Below, one piece after another: positions 1 through 10,881 of a stretch of DNA of 64,000 nt. The notes under the pieces were generated by a model. The model searched no databases. It saw only the letters and a list, made by a program, of their open reading frames with translations, and was not told where the DNA came from. The translations under genes were made by a program, and so were the position numbers. This stretch comes from Mauremys mutica. Taxonomy: Eukaryota > Chordata > Testudines > Geoemydidae. The stretch covers positions 3,947,733-4,011,732 of the forward strand of contig NC_059094.1 of assembly GCF_020497125.1 (NCBI RefSeq). The letters are read 5' to 3'. Position 1 is the first letter of the stretch, and each line of letters opens with the position of its first letter.

Positions 1-612
1 AGTGGTGTCCCCAAAATTGGATGCAGTAATCCAGATGTGGACTCACCAGTGCCGAATAGAGGGGAATAATCAATAATTCCCTTGATCTGCTGGCAATGGT
101 CCTACTAATGCAGCCCAATATGCCATTAGCTTTCTTGGCAACAAGGGCACACTGCTGACTCATATCCAGCTTCTCATCCACTGTAATCCCAGGTCCTTTT
201 CTGCAGAACTGCTGCTTAGCCAGTCAGTCCCCAGTCTGTAGCAGTGCATGGGATTCTTCTGACCTAAGTGCAGGACTCTGCACTTGTCCTTGTTGAACCT
301 CATCAGGTTTCTTTTGGCCCAATCCTCCAATTTGTCTAGGTCCCTCTGAATCCTATCCCTACCCTCCAGCGTATCAACCACTCCTCCCAGTTTAGTGTCA
401 TCTGCCAACTTGCTGAGGGTCCAATTCATCCCATCATCCAGATCATTAATGAAGATGTTGAACAAAACCGGCCCCAGGACTGAACCCTGGGGCACTCCGC
501 TTGATACCAGCTGCCAACTAGACATTGAGTCCGACACTCTAGCCAGCCCAGACTTCTTTAACTTGCTGACAAGAATATTGTGGGAGACCATATCAAAAGC
601 TTTGCTAACGTC
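1..612 (-). pseudogene. CR1 LINE reverse transcriptase fragment
   Basis: Read on the minus strand, the segment encodes part of a CR1 ORF2 reverse transcriptase. In order it shows [14 protein letters not shown] (RT block A), [20 protein letters not shown], the LADDTKLGG active-site block (usually FADD), and [20 protein letters not shown]. It closely resembles the longer CR1 copy at 16.4-19.9 kb. The frame is open over about 156 codons, but an internal gap removes the stretch between the SKLK region and the SMSSWQ region, and the palm-to-thumb part runs off the left window edge. It has no start codon of its own. It abuts an oppositely oriented CR1 at about 613-616. It is a dead 5'-truncated or rearranged copy. 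The family is clear, the subfamily only inferred. Confidence 0.9.
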
Positions 613-946
613 AAGTGATGCTGTGGCCAAAAGGACTAATGCGATCCTGGGATGTAGAAACAGGGGATTCTAGGATAGGAACAGAGAGGTTATTTCACCT
701 CTGTGTTTGGCACCAGTGCGACCACTGCTGGGATCCTGTGTCCAGTTCTGGAGTCCACAGTTCAAGAAGGAGGCTGATGAATTGGAGAGGGTTCAGAGAA
801 GAGCCATGAGAATGATTAAATGATTGGAAAACCTGCCTTATAGTGCTAGATTCAAGGAACTCAAATCTATTTAGATCAGAAAAAGGAAGTTTAAGGGGGG
901 ACTGGATCACAATTTATAAGGCAAACTAATATTTGATAATGGGCTC

Positions 947-2119
947 TGTGACTGGTTCGGTCACATAGACCCCTTGGGACTGTCACCTGATGTGCTGATT
1001 TTATCTCTGAGCCCATTTTCCCTGCCAGCTTGGGACTCCAGAACCTTGCCTTGTTGAGCCAGAAACACTAGCCTGCTGCAACACAGACCCAGGTCTGGTC
1101 CACACCCCGAAAGCCGCAGACTTTAACCAAAAACTGCTCAGCAGGTCACCTATCTCCAGCACCCAGCCACCCAGTTCCCAATGGAATCCAAACCCCAAAT
1201 AAATCCTTTTTACTCTGTATAAAGCTTATACAGAGTAAACTCACAAATTGTCCGCCCTCTATAACACTGAGAGATATGAGCAGCTGTTTGCTCCTCCAGG
1301 TATTAATCACTTACTCTGGGTTAATTAATAAACAAAAGTGATTTTATTAAGTATAAAAAGTAGGATTTAAGTGGTTCCAAGTAATAACAGACAGAACAAA
1401 GTAAGTTACCAAGCAAAATAAAATGAAACACGCAAGTCTAAGCCTAATACATTAAGAAACTGATTACAGGTAAAATCTCACACTTAGAGATGTTCTAATA
1501 AGCTTCTTTCACAAACTAAATTCCTTCCTAGTCTGGGCCTAATCCTTTCCCCTGGTACAGTCCTTGTTAGTTCCAGCAGACATCTTAGGTGGAAAGCAGG
1601 GGTGTTCTCATGACTGCCACCCCCTTGTTCTGCTCCACCTCCTTTTACAGCTTTGGCCCAAGGCAGGAATCTTTTGTCTATCTGGATCCCCACCCCTCCT
1701 TCTAAATGGAAAAGCACCAGGTTTAAGATGGATTCCAGTATCCTGTGACATGGTCACATGTCCTGTGAGACCCCAGCCTTCATTCTTCCAGGGCTGGCCC
1801 GCATGCACCCAAGAAGGTTTGCAAGTAAACAGACCATCTACAGCCAATTGTCCTAGTCAATGGGAGCCATCAATCTTCTAAACCACCATTAATGGCCCCA
1901 CTTTGCATAATTACAATAGGACCTCAGAGTTGTACTTCATATTCCTAGTTTTAGATACAAGACTGATACAGTCATACAAATAGGATGAACACACTCAGTA
2001 GATTATAAGCTTTGTAATGATACCTTACAAGAGACCTTTTGCATAAAGCATATTCCAGTTACATCATATTCACACTCATAAGCATATTTCCATAAAACAT
2101 TATGGAGTGCAATGTCACA
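947..2119 (-). mobile_element. Solo LTR, family A (antisense)
   Basis: A 1.17-kb block starts TGTGACTGG and ends ATGTCACA, giving the TG...CA ends of a retroviral LTR. It is flanked by GGCTC (942-946) and GGCTG (2120-2124), a 5-bp TSD with one mismatch. On the minus strand it carries an AATAAAATCA polyadenylation-type signal (near 1340-1350) and aligns end to end with the plus-strand copy at 7658-8809. No gag, pol or env coding is present, so it is a solo LTR left by LTR-LTR recombination. It interrupts a plus-strand CR1. The host retrovirus family is not determined. Confidence 0.82.
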
Positions 2120-2170
2120 GGCTGTTCAGTCTAGCAGAGAAAGGATAACAAGATCCAATGGCTGGAAGTT

Positions 2171-3591
2171 ATAGACTCATAGACTTTAAGATCAGGAGGG
2201 ACCATTATGGTCATCTAGTCTGACCTCCTGCACAATGCAGGCCACAGAATCTCACCCACCCACTCCTGGAACAAACCCCTAACCTATGTCTGAGTTATTG
2301 AAGTCCTCAAATTGTGGTTTGAAGATCTCAAGGTGCAGAGAATCCTCCAGCAAGTGACCTGTGCCCCATGCTGCAGAGGAAGGCGAAAAACCTCCAGGGC
2401 CTCTGCCAATCTGCCCTGGAGGAAAATTCCTTCCTGACCCCAAATATGGCGATCAGTTAAACCCTGAGCATGTGGGCAAGACTCACCAGCCAGCACCCAG
2501 GAAAGAATTCTCTGTAGTAACTCAGATCCCACCCGATCTAACATGCCATCACAGACCACTGGGCATACTTACCTGCTAATAATCAAAGATCAATTGCCAA
2601 ATTAATTGCCAAAATTAGGCTATCCCATCATACCATCCCCTCCATAAACTTATCAAACTTAGTCTTAAAGCCAGAGATGTCTTTTGCCCCCACTACTCCC
2701 CTTAGAAGGCTGTTCCAAAACTTCACTCCTCTAATGGTTAGAAACCTTCATCTAATTTCAAGTCTAAACTTCCTAGTGTCCAGTTTATATCCATTTGTTC
2801 TTGTATCCATATTAGTACTAAGCTTAAATAATTCCTCTCTCTCCCTAATATTTATCCCTCTGATATATTTATAGAGAGCAATCATATAAATATATCAGCC
2901 AAGCTCTTTGAGTCTCCTTTCATAAGACAGGTTTTCCATTCCTCAGATCATCCTAGTAGCCCTTTTCTGTACCTGTTCCAGTTTGAATTCATCCTTCTTA
3001 AACATGGGAGACCAGAACTGCACACAGTATTCCAGATGAGGTCTCATCAGTGCCTTGTATAACAGTACTAACACCTCCTTATCTCTACTGGAAATACCTC
3101 GCCTGATGCATCCCAAGACCGCATTAGCTTTTTTAATGGCCATATCACATTGGCAGCTCATAGTCATCCTGTGATCAACCAATACTCCGAGGTCCTTCTC
3201 CTCCTCTGTTACTTCCAACTGATGTGTCCCCAATTTATTACCAAAATTGTTGTTATTAATCCCTAAATGCATGATCTTGCACTTTTCACTATTAAATTTC
3301 ATCCTATTACTATTACTCCAGTTTACAAGGTCATCCAGATCTTCCTGTATGATATCCTGGTCCTTCTCTGTGTTAGCAATACCTCCCAGCTTTGTGTCAT
3401 CCGCAAACTTTATTAGCACATTCCCACTTTTTGTGCCAAGGTCGGTAATAAAAAGATTAAATAAGATTGGTCCCAAAACTGATCCCTGAGGAACTCCACT
3501 AGTAACCTCCTTCCAGCCTGACAGTTCACCTTTCAGTACGACCCGTTGTAGTCTCCCCTTTAACCAGTTCCTTATCCACCTTTCAATTTTT
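2171..3591 (-). pseudogene. CR1 LINE (subfamily B), RT 3' half and 3' UTR
   Basis: On the minus strand 3476-2943 encodes a 177-codon open piece of CR1 reverse transcriptase: PILFNLFITDLGTKSGNVLI, then the active-site block [10 protein letters not shown], then the thumb segment [20 protein letters not shown]. The frame continues upstream past a stop towards 3590 (KGRLQRVVLKGELSGW region). The 3' UTR runs from about 2900 down to 2171 and ends in the CR1-typical AGACTCATAGACTT tail. It is inserted within another CR1. Near-identical sisters lie at 13,846-15,093 and 33,055-34,930, so this subfamily is over-represented here. It is 5' truncated and dead. Confidence 0.88.
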
Positions 3592-3836
3592 GAAGCTAGA
3601 CAAAGTCAGACTGGAAATAAGATTTGCAAAAATTCAGACTCTTTTTGACAGTGAGAGTAGTTAACCATTGGAACAACTTGCCAAGGCTGGTGGTGGATTC
3701 TCCATATTTTCAAATCCGGATTGGCTGTTTTTCTAAAAGCTCTGCTGTAGGGATGATTGCGGGGCAGGTCTCTGGCCTGTGCTGCACAGGAGGTCAGACT
3801 AGGTGATCACAATGGTCCCTTCTGTCCTTGGGATAT

Positions 3837-5262
3837 GTCTCTGTCCTGAGAAGAGGGGAGCAAGGTGTGGTAGAGCAGGGATCCAGATTGAGAATGTACA
3901 GGGTCATCCTGTATGACATGACATCCCTAAGGGAATGGGGTCTGTAGCCTTTAGGTATAGTATTTGCAACAGTTCCAAATTAAGCCACCCAGAGCTAACT
4001 CAATGCACCCGTCACTTCCTCTTGATGTCTCAATCCTCAAAGGTTAACCCGAGTCCAGTTTGACCTGGCTGTTCCCTTTCCATTCCTATCTAATGACCTT
4101 TACTAGACGTGGTGTGACTCAGCTTATGCATTGCAACCCATGTAATTTACCACGCTACGATGTGACCTGATGTAATGCAACATGCAGGCAGACGCACTTC
4201 ACCCAGGCTGTGAATCACACCTAAGAAGAATAATCTGTTCCTTTCTTCAGAAGTGATTTTGGGTTAGTCTGTCAGGTCCTTAAAATAAACAGTCAGATGA
4301 GATGACGCTCATTTACCATCCCTGGCATGTCCCTGTGTAATGGTTCACTTTGCACAGATCACTGCTTCCTCCTCAAGCTCTCCTGTCTCGTTTTCCTGCT
4401 GTCCTTACCTGGCTCCTGTTGTAGAAGGGCTGATGGAAAACAGGAGCTCTGCAGAGTTCTACGCTGTTTCGTTACTATAGGCCATGCAGCCTCTGGCAAC
4501 GGGCGCTGTAGAAATGGTAAATAAATGGATCGGCTGATAGATAGCTGCCTTCCTTCAGAACTCCAGCTTGTTAAAAACACCATTGACATAGTCATGCGCC
4601 TCCTTTTAATAGATTTTTATTTTTATTATGAAAGATGATGAAACAATTAAAACCCAGCAACCTAGTCCTTTAGAAAGCTAACAACGAAAAATCCTTCAAA
4701 TCCCCAAGAGACAAGTAAAGTGTGGTTGAAGTATTAGATGTTTGTCCAGCCAGGAAACCCACCAAGATTTAGACAAAGTTTAAAACAATCTTTGTTTATT
4801 TGAAATGAAAGGAAAGTGCCCCAGTTTTTAAAATTCCCCTCAAAGGGGCTCCAGGAAAGGTACAGAAATGAACACATCAATGTGCCCTGCCCAGACAACA
4901 CCTACTTCAAGCCCCTTTAGAGTGGAAGGAAATCAAATGTTTCCTGGATGCATTTTTGGATTGATAAGCACATGGACTTAGAAAGGCTGCTGAGCTTCTG
5001 GACATGTGGGATCTCCCCATCCTTCAACCCTGCCCAAGTGGCACTTACCACAACATTGTAAATGCTGATGCACTTGGTGTGTTGCTGTGTCCACCAGAGT
5101 GGACTCAGCCCACTGGCAGAATCCTTTGGTTGGTGACTGGACCAAGGCTTGATGTGCTGGCATCCTCTGGCTTACAGCTACCAAAGCTTGAACAGGGACT
5201 CGGAGGCTTCATAAGCAGCAGCTATAGCTATAGCAGGTGAGGGGAACTCAAGACTCCCCATG
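3837..5262. other. Unassigned sequence
   Basis: I recognise no repeat or exon here. The longest open frames are under 80 codons and overlap on both strands. An A/T-rich patch lies at 4600-4640. Confidence 0.5.
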
Positions 5263-5270
5263 GCTATGCC

Positions 5271-5543
5271 CAGGGGTGGCTCCAGGCCCCAGCATGCCAA
5301 GCGCATGCTTGGAGCGGCATGCCGTGGGGGGCGCTCTGCTGGTCACCGGGAGGGCGGCAGGCGGCTCCGGTGGACCTCCCGCAGGCGTGCCTGCAGAGGG
5401 TCCGCTGGTCCCACGGCTTCGGTGGAGCATCCGCAGGCACGTCTGCGGGAGGTCCACCATAGCCACGGGACCGGCGACCGGCAGAGCGCCCCCCGCAGTG
5501 TGCCGCCATGCTTGGGGCGGCGAAATGGCTAGAGCCACCCCTG
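5271..5543. mobile_element. Non-autonomous hAT element (GC-rich MITE)
   Basis: A 273-bp element with terminal inverted repeats CAGGGGTGGCTC and GAGCCACCCCTG. It is flanked by GCTATGCC (5263-5270) and GCCATGCC (5544-5551), an 8-bp TSD with one mismatch, as expected for hAT transposases. The interior is GC-rich and CpG-dense, which produces several spurious ORFs of about 90-106 codons on both strands. The same family occurs at 12,380, 51,172 and 53,707. Confidence 0.88.
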
Positions 5544-5787
5544 GCCATGCCTGTTAATGCTGGGCTGAGCTGGGAGCTACCTCCCCATAGATGAGGTGGT
5601 CAGAGCTTTATGGAGCTTATCTTATCTGGAAGCTGCCACATCCTCAGCTGGTGTACATTGGTGTAGCCTTCAGTGCAGCTGATTTGCCTCTGCCAGGGAC
5701 CTGGCCAGACAGCTTTCTGATGTCCTCTATTCAGGAGAGGGGTCAGAGCCTGGACATTTGTGAAGAATCTCTCCCAGATGGGAGTTA

Positions 5788-5890
5788 GATTCATAGATTC
5801 CAAGGCCAGAAGGGACCACTGTGTTTATTTAGCCTTACCATCAGAATAACATGGTCCATGGGACTGCTCCAAAATAATTTCTATTTGAAC
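5788..5890 (-). mobile_element. CR1 3' UTR fragment
   Basis: GATTCATAGATTCCAAGGCC followed by AGAAGGGACCAC is the reverse complement of the conserved CR1 3' end (GTCCCTTCTGGCCTTGG then ATCTATGAATC). Only about 100 bp remain. Confidence 0.75.
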
Positions 5891-6190
5891 TAGAGAAGAT
5901 CTTTTCAAACTGAAAAATGCTGGTTCACAGAAAATGAATTTGTTCATGAAATCATATCAATTCTGTCAAAATGTTGATTTGAAAAATCATTGGATTTTTT
6001 TTCAAAAATATCAAAAGATGCTGTTTAAACTCAATTTTTCATTTTGAAATGACTTTTTGTACAGAAATGTATTTTATGTAAAAATAAAAAAAATAAAAAA
6101 AGGGTCAAAATAGAAATGAAACCTTGTGACCTTAGTGAAATGAAACATTTTGACTGACAAAAATCCCCCCCCACACAATGTTGTGTCAGA
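5891..6190. repeat. AT-rich degenerate interspersed repeat
   Basis: Runs of A and T with recurring TGAAACATTTTG and CAAAATGTTGATTTG words, similar in style to the interior of the element at 29,827-30,177. No inverted ends or TSD were found. The class is unknown; a decayed DNA transposon is plausible. Confidence 0.45.
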
Positions 6191-6856
6191 ATGTTGGCTT
6201 TTCAACTGGAATTTGGAGCAGGGGGAGCCAGATATTTCTCACGGGATGGAAAATCCATTTTCCAGCCACCTGTAGTTGGAGGCCAGGGGCAGACTGGGGT
6301 TAGCTACAGCTCCTCCAGATCTCACAGGTTTGGGGGAGGCAGCAGCCTGAGCTACAGGCCTCTCAAAGCTGCCCATGTGGGGTCAGCTGACGCCCCTTGA
6401 GTCTGGGATGAGGCATTCCCCTTGAAGGTGAGGGACTGGAGAAAGGGCTGTAGGGGTCTGTGATCGGGTTCCTGAATGGGCCACATGGAGAATGCCACAC
6501 TCAGGGCAGACTGCAAGAAACAGGGCAGACTGGTGGTTTGTTCTATAATTAGATTCACTGGGCCAGTAACCCAATAGCTTCTGTAATACCACACTGGTTA
6601 ATGAGAAGCCAAACGACGTCCCTGTTAGGCATTGCAGCCCTTGGCTCCCATCCAGGCAAACAGGTCTAATATTGTGAGGGGTTATTGAAAATCTGATTCA
6701 CCATCGGTCAGACACTTATCCCCAGGTCAATATATAATTCAGATCTTACCCACATATCAGGCTATCAGCTAATCCTTAGTAAACTAACTAAAGATTTAAT
6801 AATCAAAGAAAAGCAGAGAGTTATAAATGGTTAAGGAATCATATACATACAAGTGA

Positions 6857-7052
6857 CTGTCAGGGTGGTTAAACACTGGAATAAATTGCCTAGGGAGGTT
6901 GTGGAATCTCTGTCTCTGGAGATATTTAAGAGTAGGTTAGATAAATGTCTATCAGGGATGGTCTAGACAATATTTGGTTCTGCCATGAGGGCAGGGGACT
7001 GGACTTGATGACCTCTCAAGGTGCCTTCCAGTCCTAGAATCTATGAATCTAT
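6857..7052 (+). mobile_element. CR1 3' end, nested in LTR-B
   Basis: Encodes the last CR1 residues ([24 protein letters not shown]) and the 3' UTR with GGACTTGATGACCTCTCAAG and the ATGAATCTAT tail. It is flanked by AAGTGA at 6851-6856 and 7053-7058, a perfect 6-bp direct repeat. This is a typical severely 5'-truncated copy. Confidence 0.85.
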
Positions 7053-7657
7053 AAGTGATTGCAAAGTCCTTATATTGGGTTTGTAGCAGTGATGGAACAG
7101 ATGGCTGGCTTGCAAAAGTCTCGCTGGTAACTTCCAAAAGATTGGAAGGTGCTCTGTCCAGAGTTCAAGATGCTTCTTTCTGTTGTAAATCCACAGTCCA
7201 GAGAATTAGAGCAAGAAAGAGGCAAAATGGAAGGGTCTCAGAGGTCTTTTACACCCTTTGCCATGTGCATGGAAGTTTACTGTCTCAAACAAAGCTCACA
7301 GCCTCTGTTGTCTGTCCCAAAATGGAGTCCAGGGTCACATGTCACTTGCCCTCTGTGTTTAGCTGAATCAAAGGGTGTGGCCATTGGCTTCTCACTGGCT
7401 GAGGCATCAGCAGGGAGACCTACTGGACTGGATGAGTTTCTTCAATGGCCCATTGTGAGCTGAGTGGTCTTGATGGGCCATCAACACCTAGCTGTCTAGT
7501 CCTGTTGTAAATGTATCTGGTGGGTGTCACCCTGGAACAACACACAGGTTGGAGATACAAATACATGGCCAATATTCAAAACTCCAGATTCAAAGATGAT
7601 ACATGGAGTTAATCAGGATAATCATACTTGATATATTGTAACTTTTCCAGTGACACC

Positions 7658-8809
7658 TGTGACAGTGTACCCCATAAGGCTTTATGGGGGGTGCTTATAA
7701 ATGTATGTATGATATAACTGGAATAGAGTTTTGCTACATATGCCATGTAACATATCTATGTAAAGGTTATGATCTACTGGTTATGTTCATCCTAGTTGTA
7801 TGCAGGCACCATTTGTGTGTTCAGAGTTATGAACATTGGCTGTATAATTGCTTGATTTCTAGTAGCCTTAGTGAGAACATTTGGTCACTCCTTGGGAAAG
7901 GAATGTGCTCAATCAGGAAGCATTTAACAGACAAAAGAGGACATTCAATGTAGCATGTGGGTAATGGCTGCTGCCTGCAAGTCCTGAGTCATGCATGGGC
8001 AGGTGACTTGCCCATGTGATTCCAAATCTCCATTTTGTGACTGGATTCTACACAGGGTGAGGAGGGGGTCTCCACCCACAAGAGAGAGTCTATTTAAATG
8101 CCTGGGAGACCCCTCCATTTTGTTCTTCAGCTGGCTAAAGAAGGAGCCTCTCCACCCCCACAGGATACTTAAAGGAAACTGGAACAAAGGACAGTAACTA
8201 CAGGGGGTGTGAGTGATTGCTGGACCCAGGCTAAAAGGAGATCAGTCTGTAAAAGGGAGCATTCTGGAACTGGTGAGGATCTTATCTGGATTCAGTTTGA
8301 TTAGACATAGATTTGCGCATTTTATTTTATTTTGCTTGGTGACTTACTTTGTTCTGTCTGTTACTACTTGGAACCACTTAAATCCTATTTTCTGTATTTA
8401 ATAAAATCACTTTTTGCTTATTAATTAACTCAGAGTATGTATTAATACCTGGGGGAGCAAACAACTGTGCATATCTCTCTGTCAGTGTTATAGAGGGCGA
8501 ATAATTTATGAGTTTACCCTGCATAAGCTTTATAGAGGGTAAAATGGATTTATTTGGGTTTAGACCCCACTAGGAGTTGGGCATCTGGGTGCTAAAGACA
8601 AGCACACTTCTGTGAGCTGTTTTCAGGTAAACCTGCAGCTTTGGGGCAGGTAATTCAGACCCTGGGTCTTTGTTGAAGTGTACAAGAGTGTCTGGCTCGG
8701 CAAGACAGGGTGCTGGAGTCCTGAGCTGGCAGGGAAAACAGGGATAGGAGTAGTCTTGGCACATCGGTTGGCAGCTCCCAGGGGGGTTTCTGTGATCCAA
8801 CCCGTCACA
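7658..8809 (+). mobile_element. Solo LTR, family A (sense), nested in LTR-B
   Basis: TGTGACAGTG...CCCGTCACA, 1152 bp, with a perfect 5-bp TSD ACACC (7653-7657 and 8810-8814). A polyadenylation signal in TTAATAAAATCAC lies near 8400. It aligns with the opposite-strand copy at 947-2119 over its whole length. The host sequence on both sides is LTR-B and joins seamlessly when this element is removed. It is a solo LTR without coding sequence. Promoter activity cannot be judged from sequence alone. Confidence 0.9.
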
Positions 8810-8911
8810 ACACCTTACATGAGACACTTTGTGTAAAATTTGTTGCAATTGTATAACAGTGGTAGGAACAATGATATAAATGGTCATCTTCAATCACAGC
8901 ATCACAGAGTC

Positions 8912-9390
8912 TGTTTCTGGGGGCGAGAGCTGCGTTCTCGGGAGATTTCCACCATGCTGTGCTGAGTGGGTTGCAGACTTTCATATGTCATCAAGGAGTC
9001 AGGGCACTGATGGAGCGTTAGTGGATTCTGTGTGCCCCTCAAAGACAGAATTGGAAGTTCTACTTCCCCTATGGCTCATAGCATGGTGGGGCATAATATG
9101 GCTCTGCCAGGACAAGGCTCCCCCTCAGAGCGAGGTGTAAGATGCCCATCCCAGGCCAGGGCTCCCCCTCAGCATGGGCTGGCAGTGATGACTGTGGAGC
9201 AGAGCCTGGGGGAGAATTGCAGGGGAATGAACAAGGACCTGCCAGCTCTCATGAGACTGGATGTTGTATATTTACTTGTGCCCAGCAGCAGTGGCCTGTA
9301 TGTGCAGCTCAGCACTGTGCCCAGGTGAGGTGGTCCATACCTCCAAGAGCTCAGAGCCGGTGTGCACAGGTCAGATCTAATGTTAGATCA
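8912..9390. other. Unassigned sequence
   Basis: Between LTR-B and an ancient MIR-like repeat. A short local duplication is visible near 9100-9175 (CAGG..A.GGCTCCCCCTCAG occurs twice). No recognisable exon. Confidence 0.45.
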
Positions 9391-9391
9391 T

Positions 9392-9670
9392 GTATTAATT
9401 ATTATGATTAATGTTGGAGTAGTACCCTGAGGTGCAGACAGGATCAGGGCTCCATTACGCTAGGTGCTGCACAAGGTACTTTGGGGCCTTGTTCCTGGAC
9501 TATCTGATCCTCTCACACCTCGTGAGATAGAGCAGCACTGGGATCCCCATGGGACAGGTCGGGACTGAGGCACAGTGAGGTGAAGTGGTTTGCCCATGGT
9601 AACACAGGGTGTGTGTGACAGAGCCAGGATAGAGCCCCATCCCTGTGAGTCGCGATCCAGACCTTACGTC
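9392..9670 (+). repeat. Ancient MIR-like (CORE-SINE type) repeat
   Basis: The 3' half carries the MIR-style string GGTTTGCCCATGGTAACACA followed by GACAGAGCCAGGATAGAGCC. The 5' half has GCTAGGTGCTGCACAAGGTA, a block also found at 25,474-25,612. Divergence is high, as expected for an amniote-wide relic. Confidence 0.6.
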
Positions 9671-9798
9671 CAGAACCATCCCTCTGCTCATATCCAGAAA
9701 GTGAGAGCGATCTTACCAATTCAGCTGAGCGTGGCAAAGGTAACTGTCCCCCCGGTGCTTTCACTGAAGCATTAGTGATGGTAACTAAGGAGGGGGTC

Positions 9799-10876
9799 TG
9801 TGACATACGGGGTGCAATCCAGACCAGTGGGGGGCTGTTTTACCCCTGCACGGCAACCCTGGTCTCCTCACAATGCTTTGCTGCTGTAGCTCCCACCTGG
9901 GCTGCTCACAAACAGCCTCCAGCAGTTGGACTCTCCCATATATGTCTGTATAACTACAGGCTGCCAGTCACACCCAGCTCTAACCAGCCTTGGTTAGACT
10001 GCGAGGGTTCCCCAACACACCTCCAGTCCTGGCTTTTCCCCCAGAAATGTATGTCCTGTACTGCCCAGCCCTCTCCTAGGCAGTTCCAATCTATTAAGTC
10101 TGTTGTTCCTTTAAGGGAATAATATATGACAACTTGCCACCTTAAATGGAGTTATCCAGACACTTCAATTTAAACACACTGGATTAGATAAATCAATACA
10201 ACAAGCTTATTAGCTGCAAAGAGAGAGATTTTACGTGAGAATAAGCATAGGCAGTACAGTCAGAAATGGGTACCAAAAAAAAAAAAGATATAACATTTTC
10301 TATTGCTAAACTTGACAGACTAAACTTAATTCAAGGTAGTGCTTTTACCCACATGCTCCCGAAGCCTCACTGACACACACTCCCCCAGAGTCCAATAGCT
10401 GTTTCTTTTGCCTTCTCAGGTGCAGAGAATGTGATGGACAGGGAGGGAGCGAGCGAGCGAGGTTCCTTGGGATGTTTGTCCCTCCTTTTTATAATCTCAG
10501 TCCCCCTCTTGAAAAGTATTTGCAGTTGAGAACCAGAAGACAAAGAATCTATGCGGAAGGATGTTCCCTGCTGGGTTTCTACTTTTGCTTTCCCTTCCTG
10601 CTTGATGACTCTGTTTACTGCTTAAATACCCATTAAGACAAGCATACACTCCTTTGTTCAAGACTGGTCTGTTTGCCCAGTTTGGTGCTATGTGAGTCTG
10701 ATTTTTAACTCCATACAGAGGGAAATTTATAATTGTAGCCATCATGCTGTTACACATATTTTACCATTGCTGATAAGAAAGTGATGAGTTTTCAAATGCT
10801 ACTCGCAAGGCATACCGTGTACAGAGATTATTACAACAGTGTGCAGGGTGTGAATACTGGGATACATTCTGTCACA
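9799..10876 (-). mobile_element. Solo LTR, family C (antisense)
   Basis: A 1.08-kb block starts TGTGACATACGG and ends TTCTGTCACA. GGGTC (9794-9798) and GGGCC (10,877-10,881) give a 5-bp TSD with one mismatch. Both ends share the TGTGACA form of LTR-A, but the interior differs. A poly-A run lies at 10,275-10,286. No coding sequence. The orientation is inferred from an AATAAGC word on the minus strand and is less certain than the element itself. Confidence 0.68.
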
Positions 10877-10881
10877 GGGCC

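Larger units (their letters stand above)
616..3836 (+). mobile_element. CR1 LINE 3' part, split into three pieces
   Basis: Three plus-strand pieces (616-946, 2120-2170, 3592-3836) join into one CR1 3' region. The first encodes the thumb region (CVQFWSPQFKKEADELERVQ), the second the segment around AEKG.TRSNGWKL, and the third the end of ORF2 (VVNHWNNLP) and the 3' UTR with the usual GGTCAGACTAGGTGATCAC block. The first gap is filled by a solo LTR (947-2119), the second by an opposite CR1 (2171-3591). Continuity is seen at GGCTGGAAGTT / GAAGCTAGAC across the second gap. Stops and indels show it is non-functional. Confidence 0.8.
6459..8906 (-). mobile_element. Solo LTR, family B (antisense), carrying two nested insertions
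   Basis: Starts TGTGATCGGG and ends GCATCACA. Flanks GGGTC (6454-6458) and GAGTC (8907-8911) form a 5-bp TSD with one mismatch. Without its insertions (a CR1 tail at 6857-7052 and an LTR-A at 7658-8809) it is about 1.09 kb. It aligns along its length with the copy at 54,875-56,859, for instance at CCCAGGTCAATATA and GTTGCAATTGTATAACAGTG. Polyadenylation-type AATAAA words read on the minus strand in the other copy set the orientation. There is no viral coding region. The two insertions date this LTR as older than both. Confidence 0.75.

Noticed and set aside
5237..5557. 106-codon ORF and its antisense partners
   Set aside because: Same explanation: a CpG-rich hAT MITE read in several frames.
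6399..6404. Alternative left boundary of LTR-B using GAGTC
   Set aside because: GAGTC at 6399 matches the right-side repeat perfectly, but the following sequence does not align with the other LTR-B copy. Alignment supports 6459 with GGGTC.
7658..8809. Full endogenous retrovirus
   Set aside because: Only single LTRs with direct TSDs are present. No primer-binding site, gag, pol or env sequence was seen next to any LTR.
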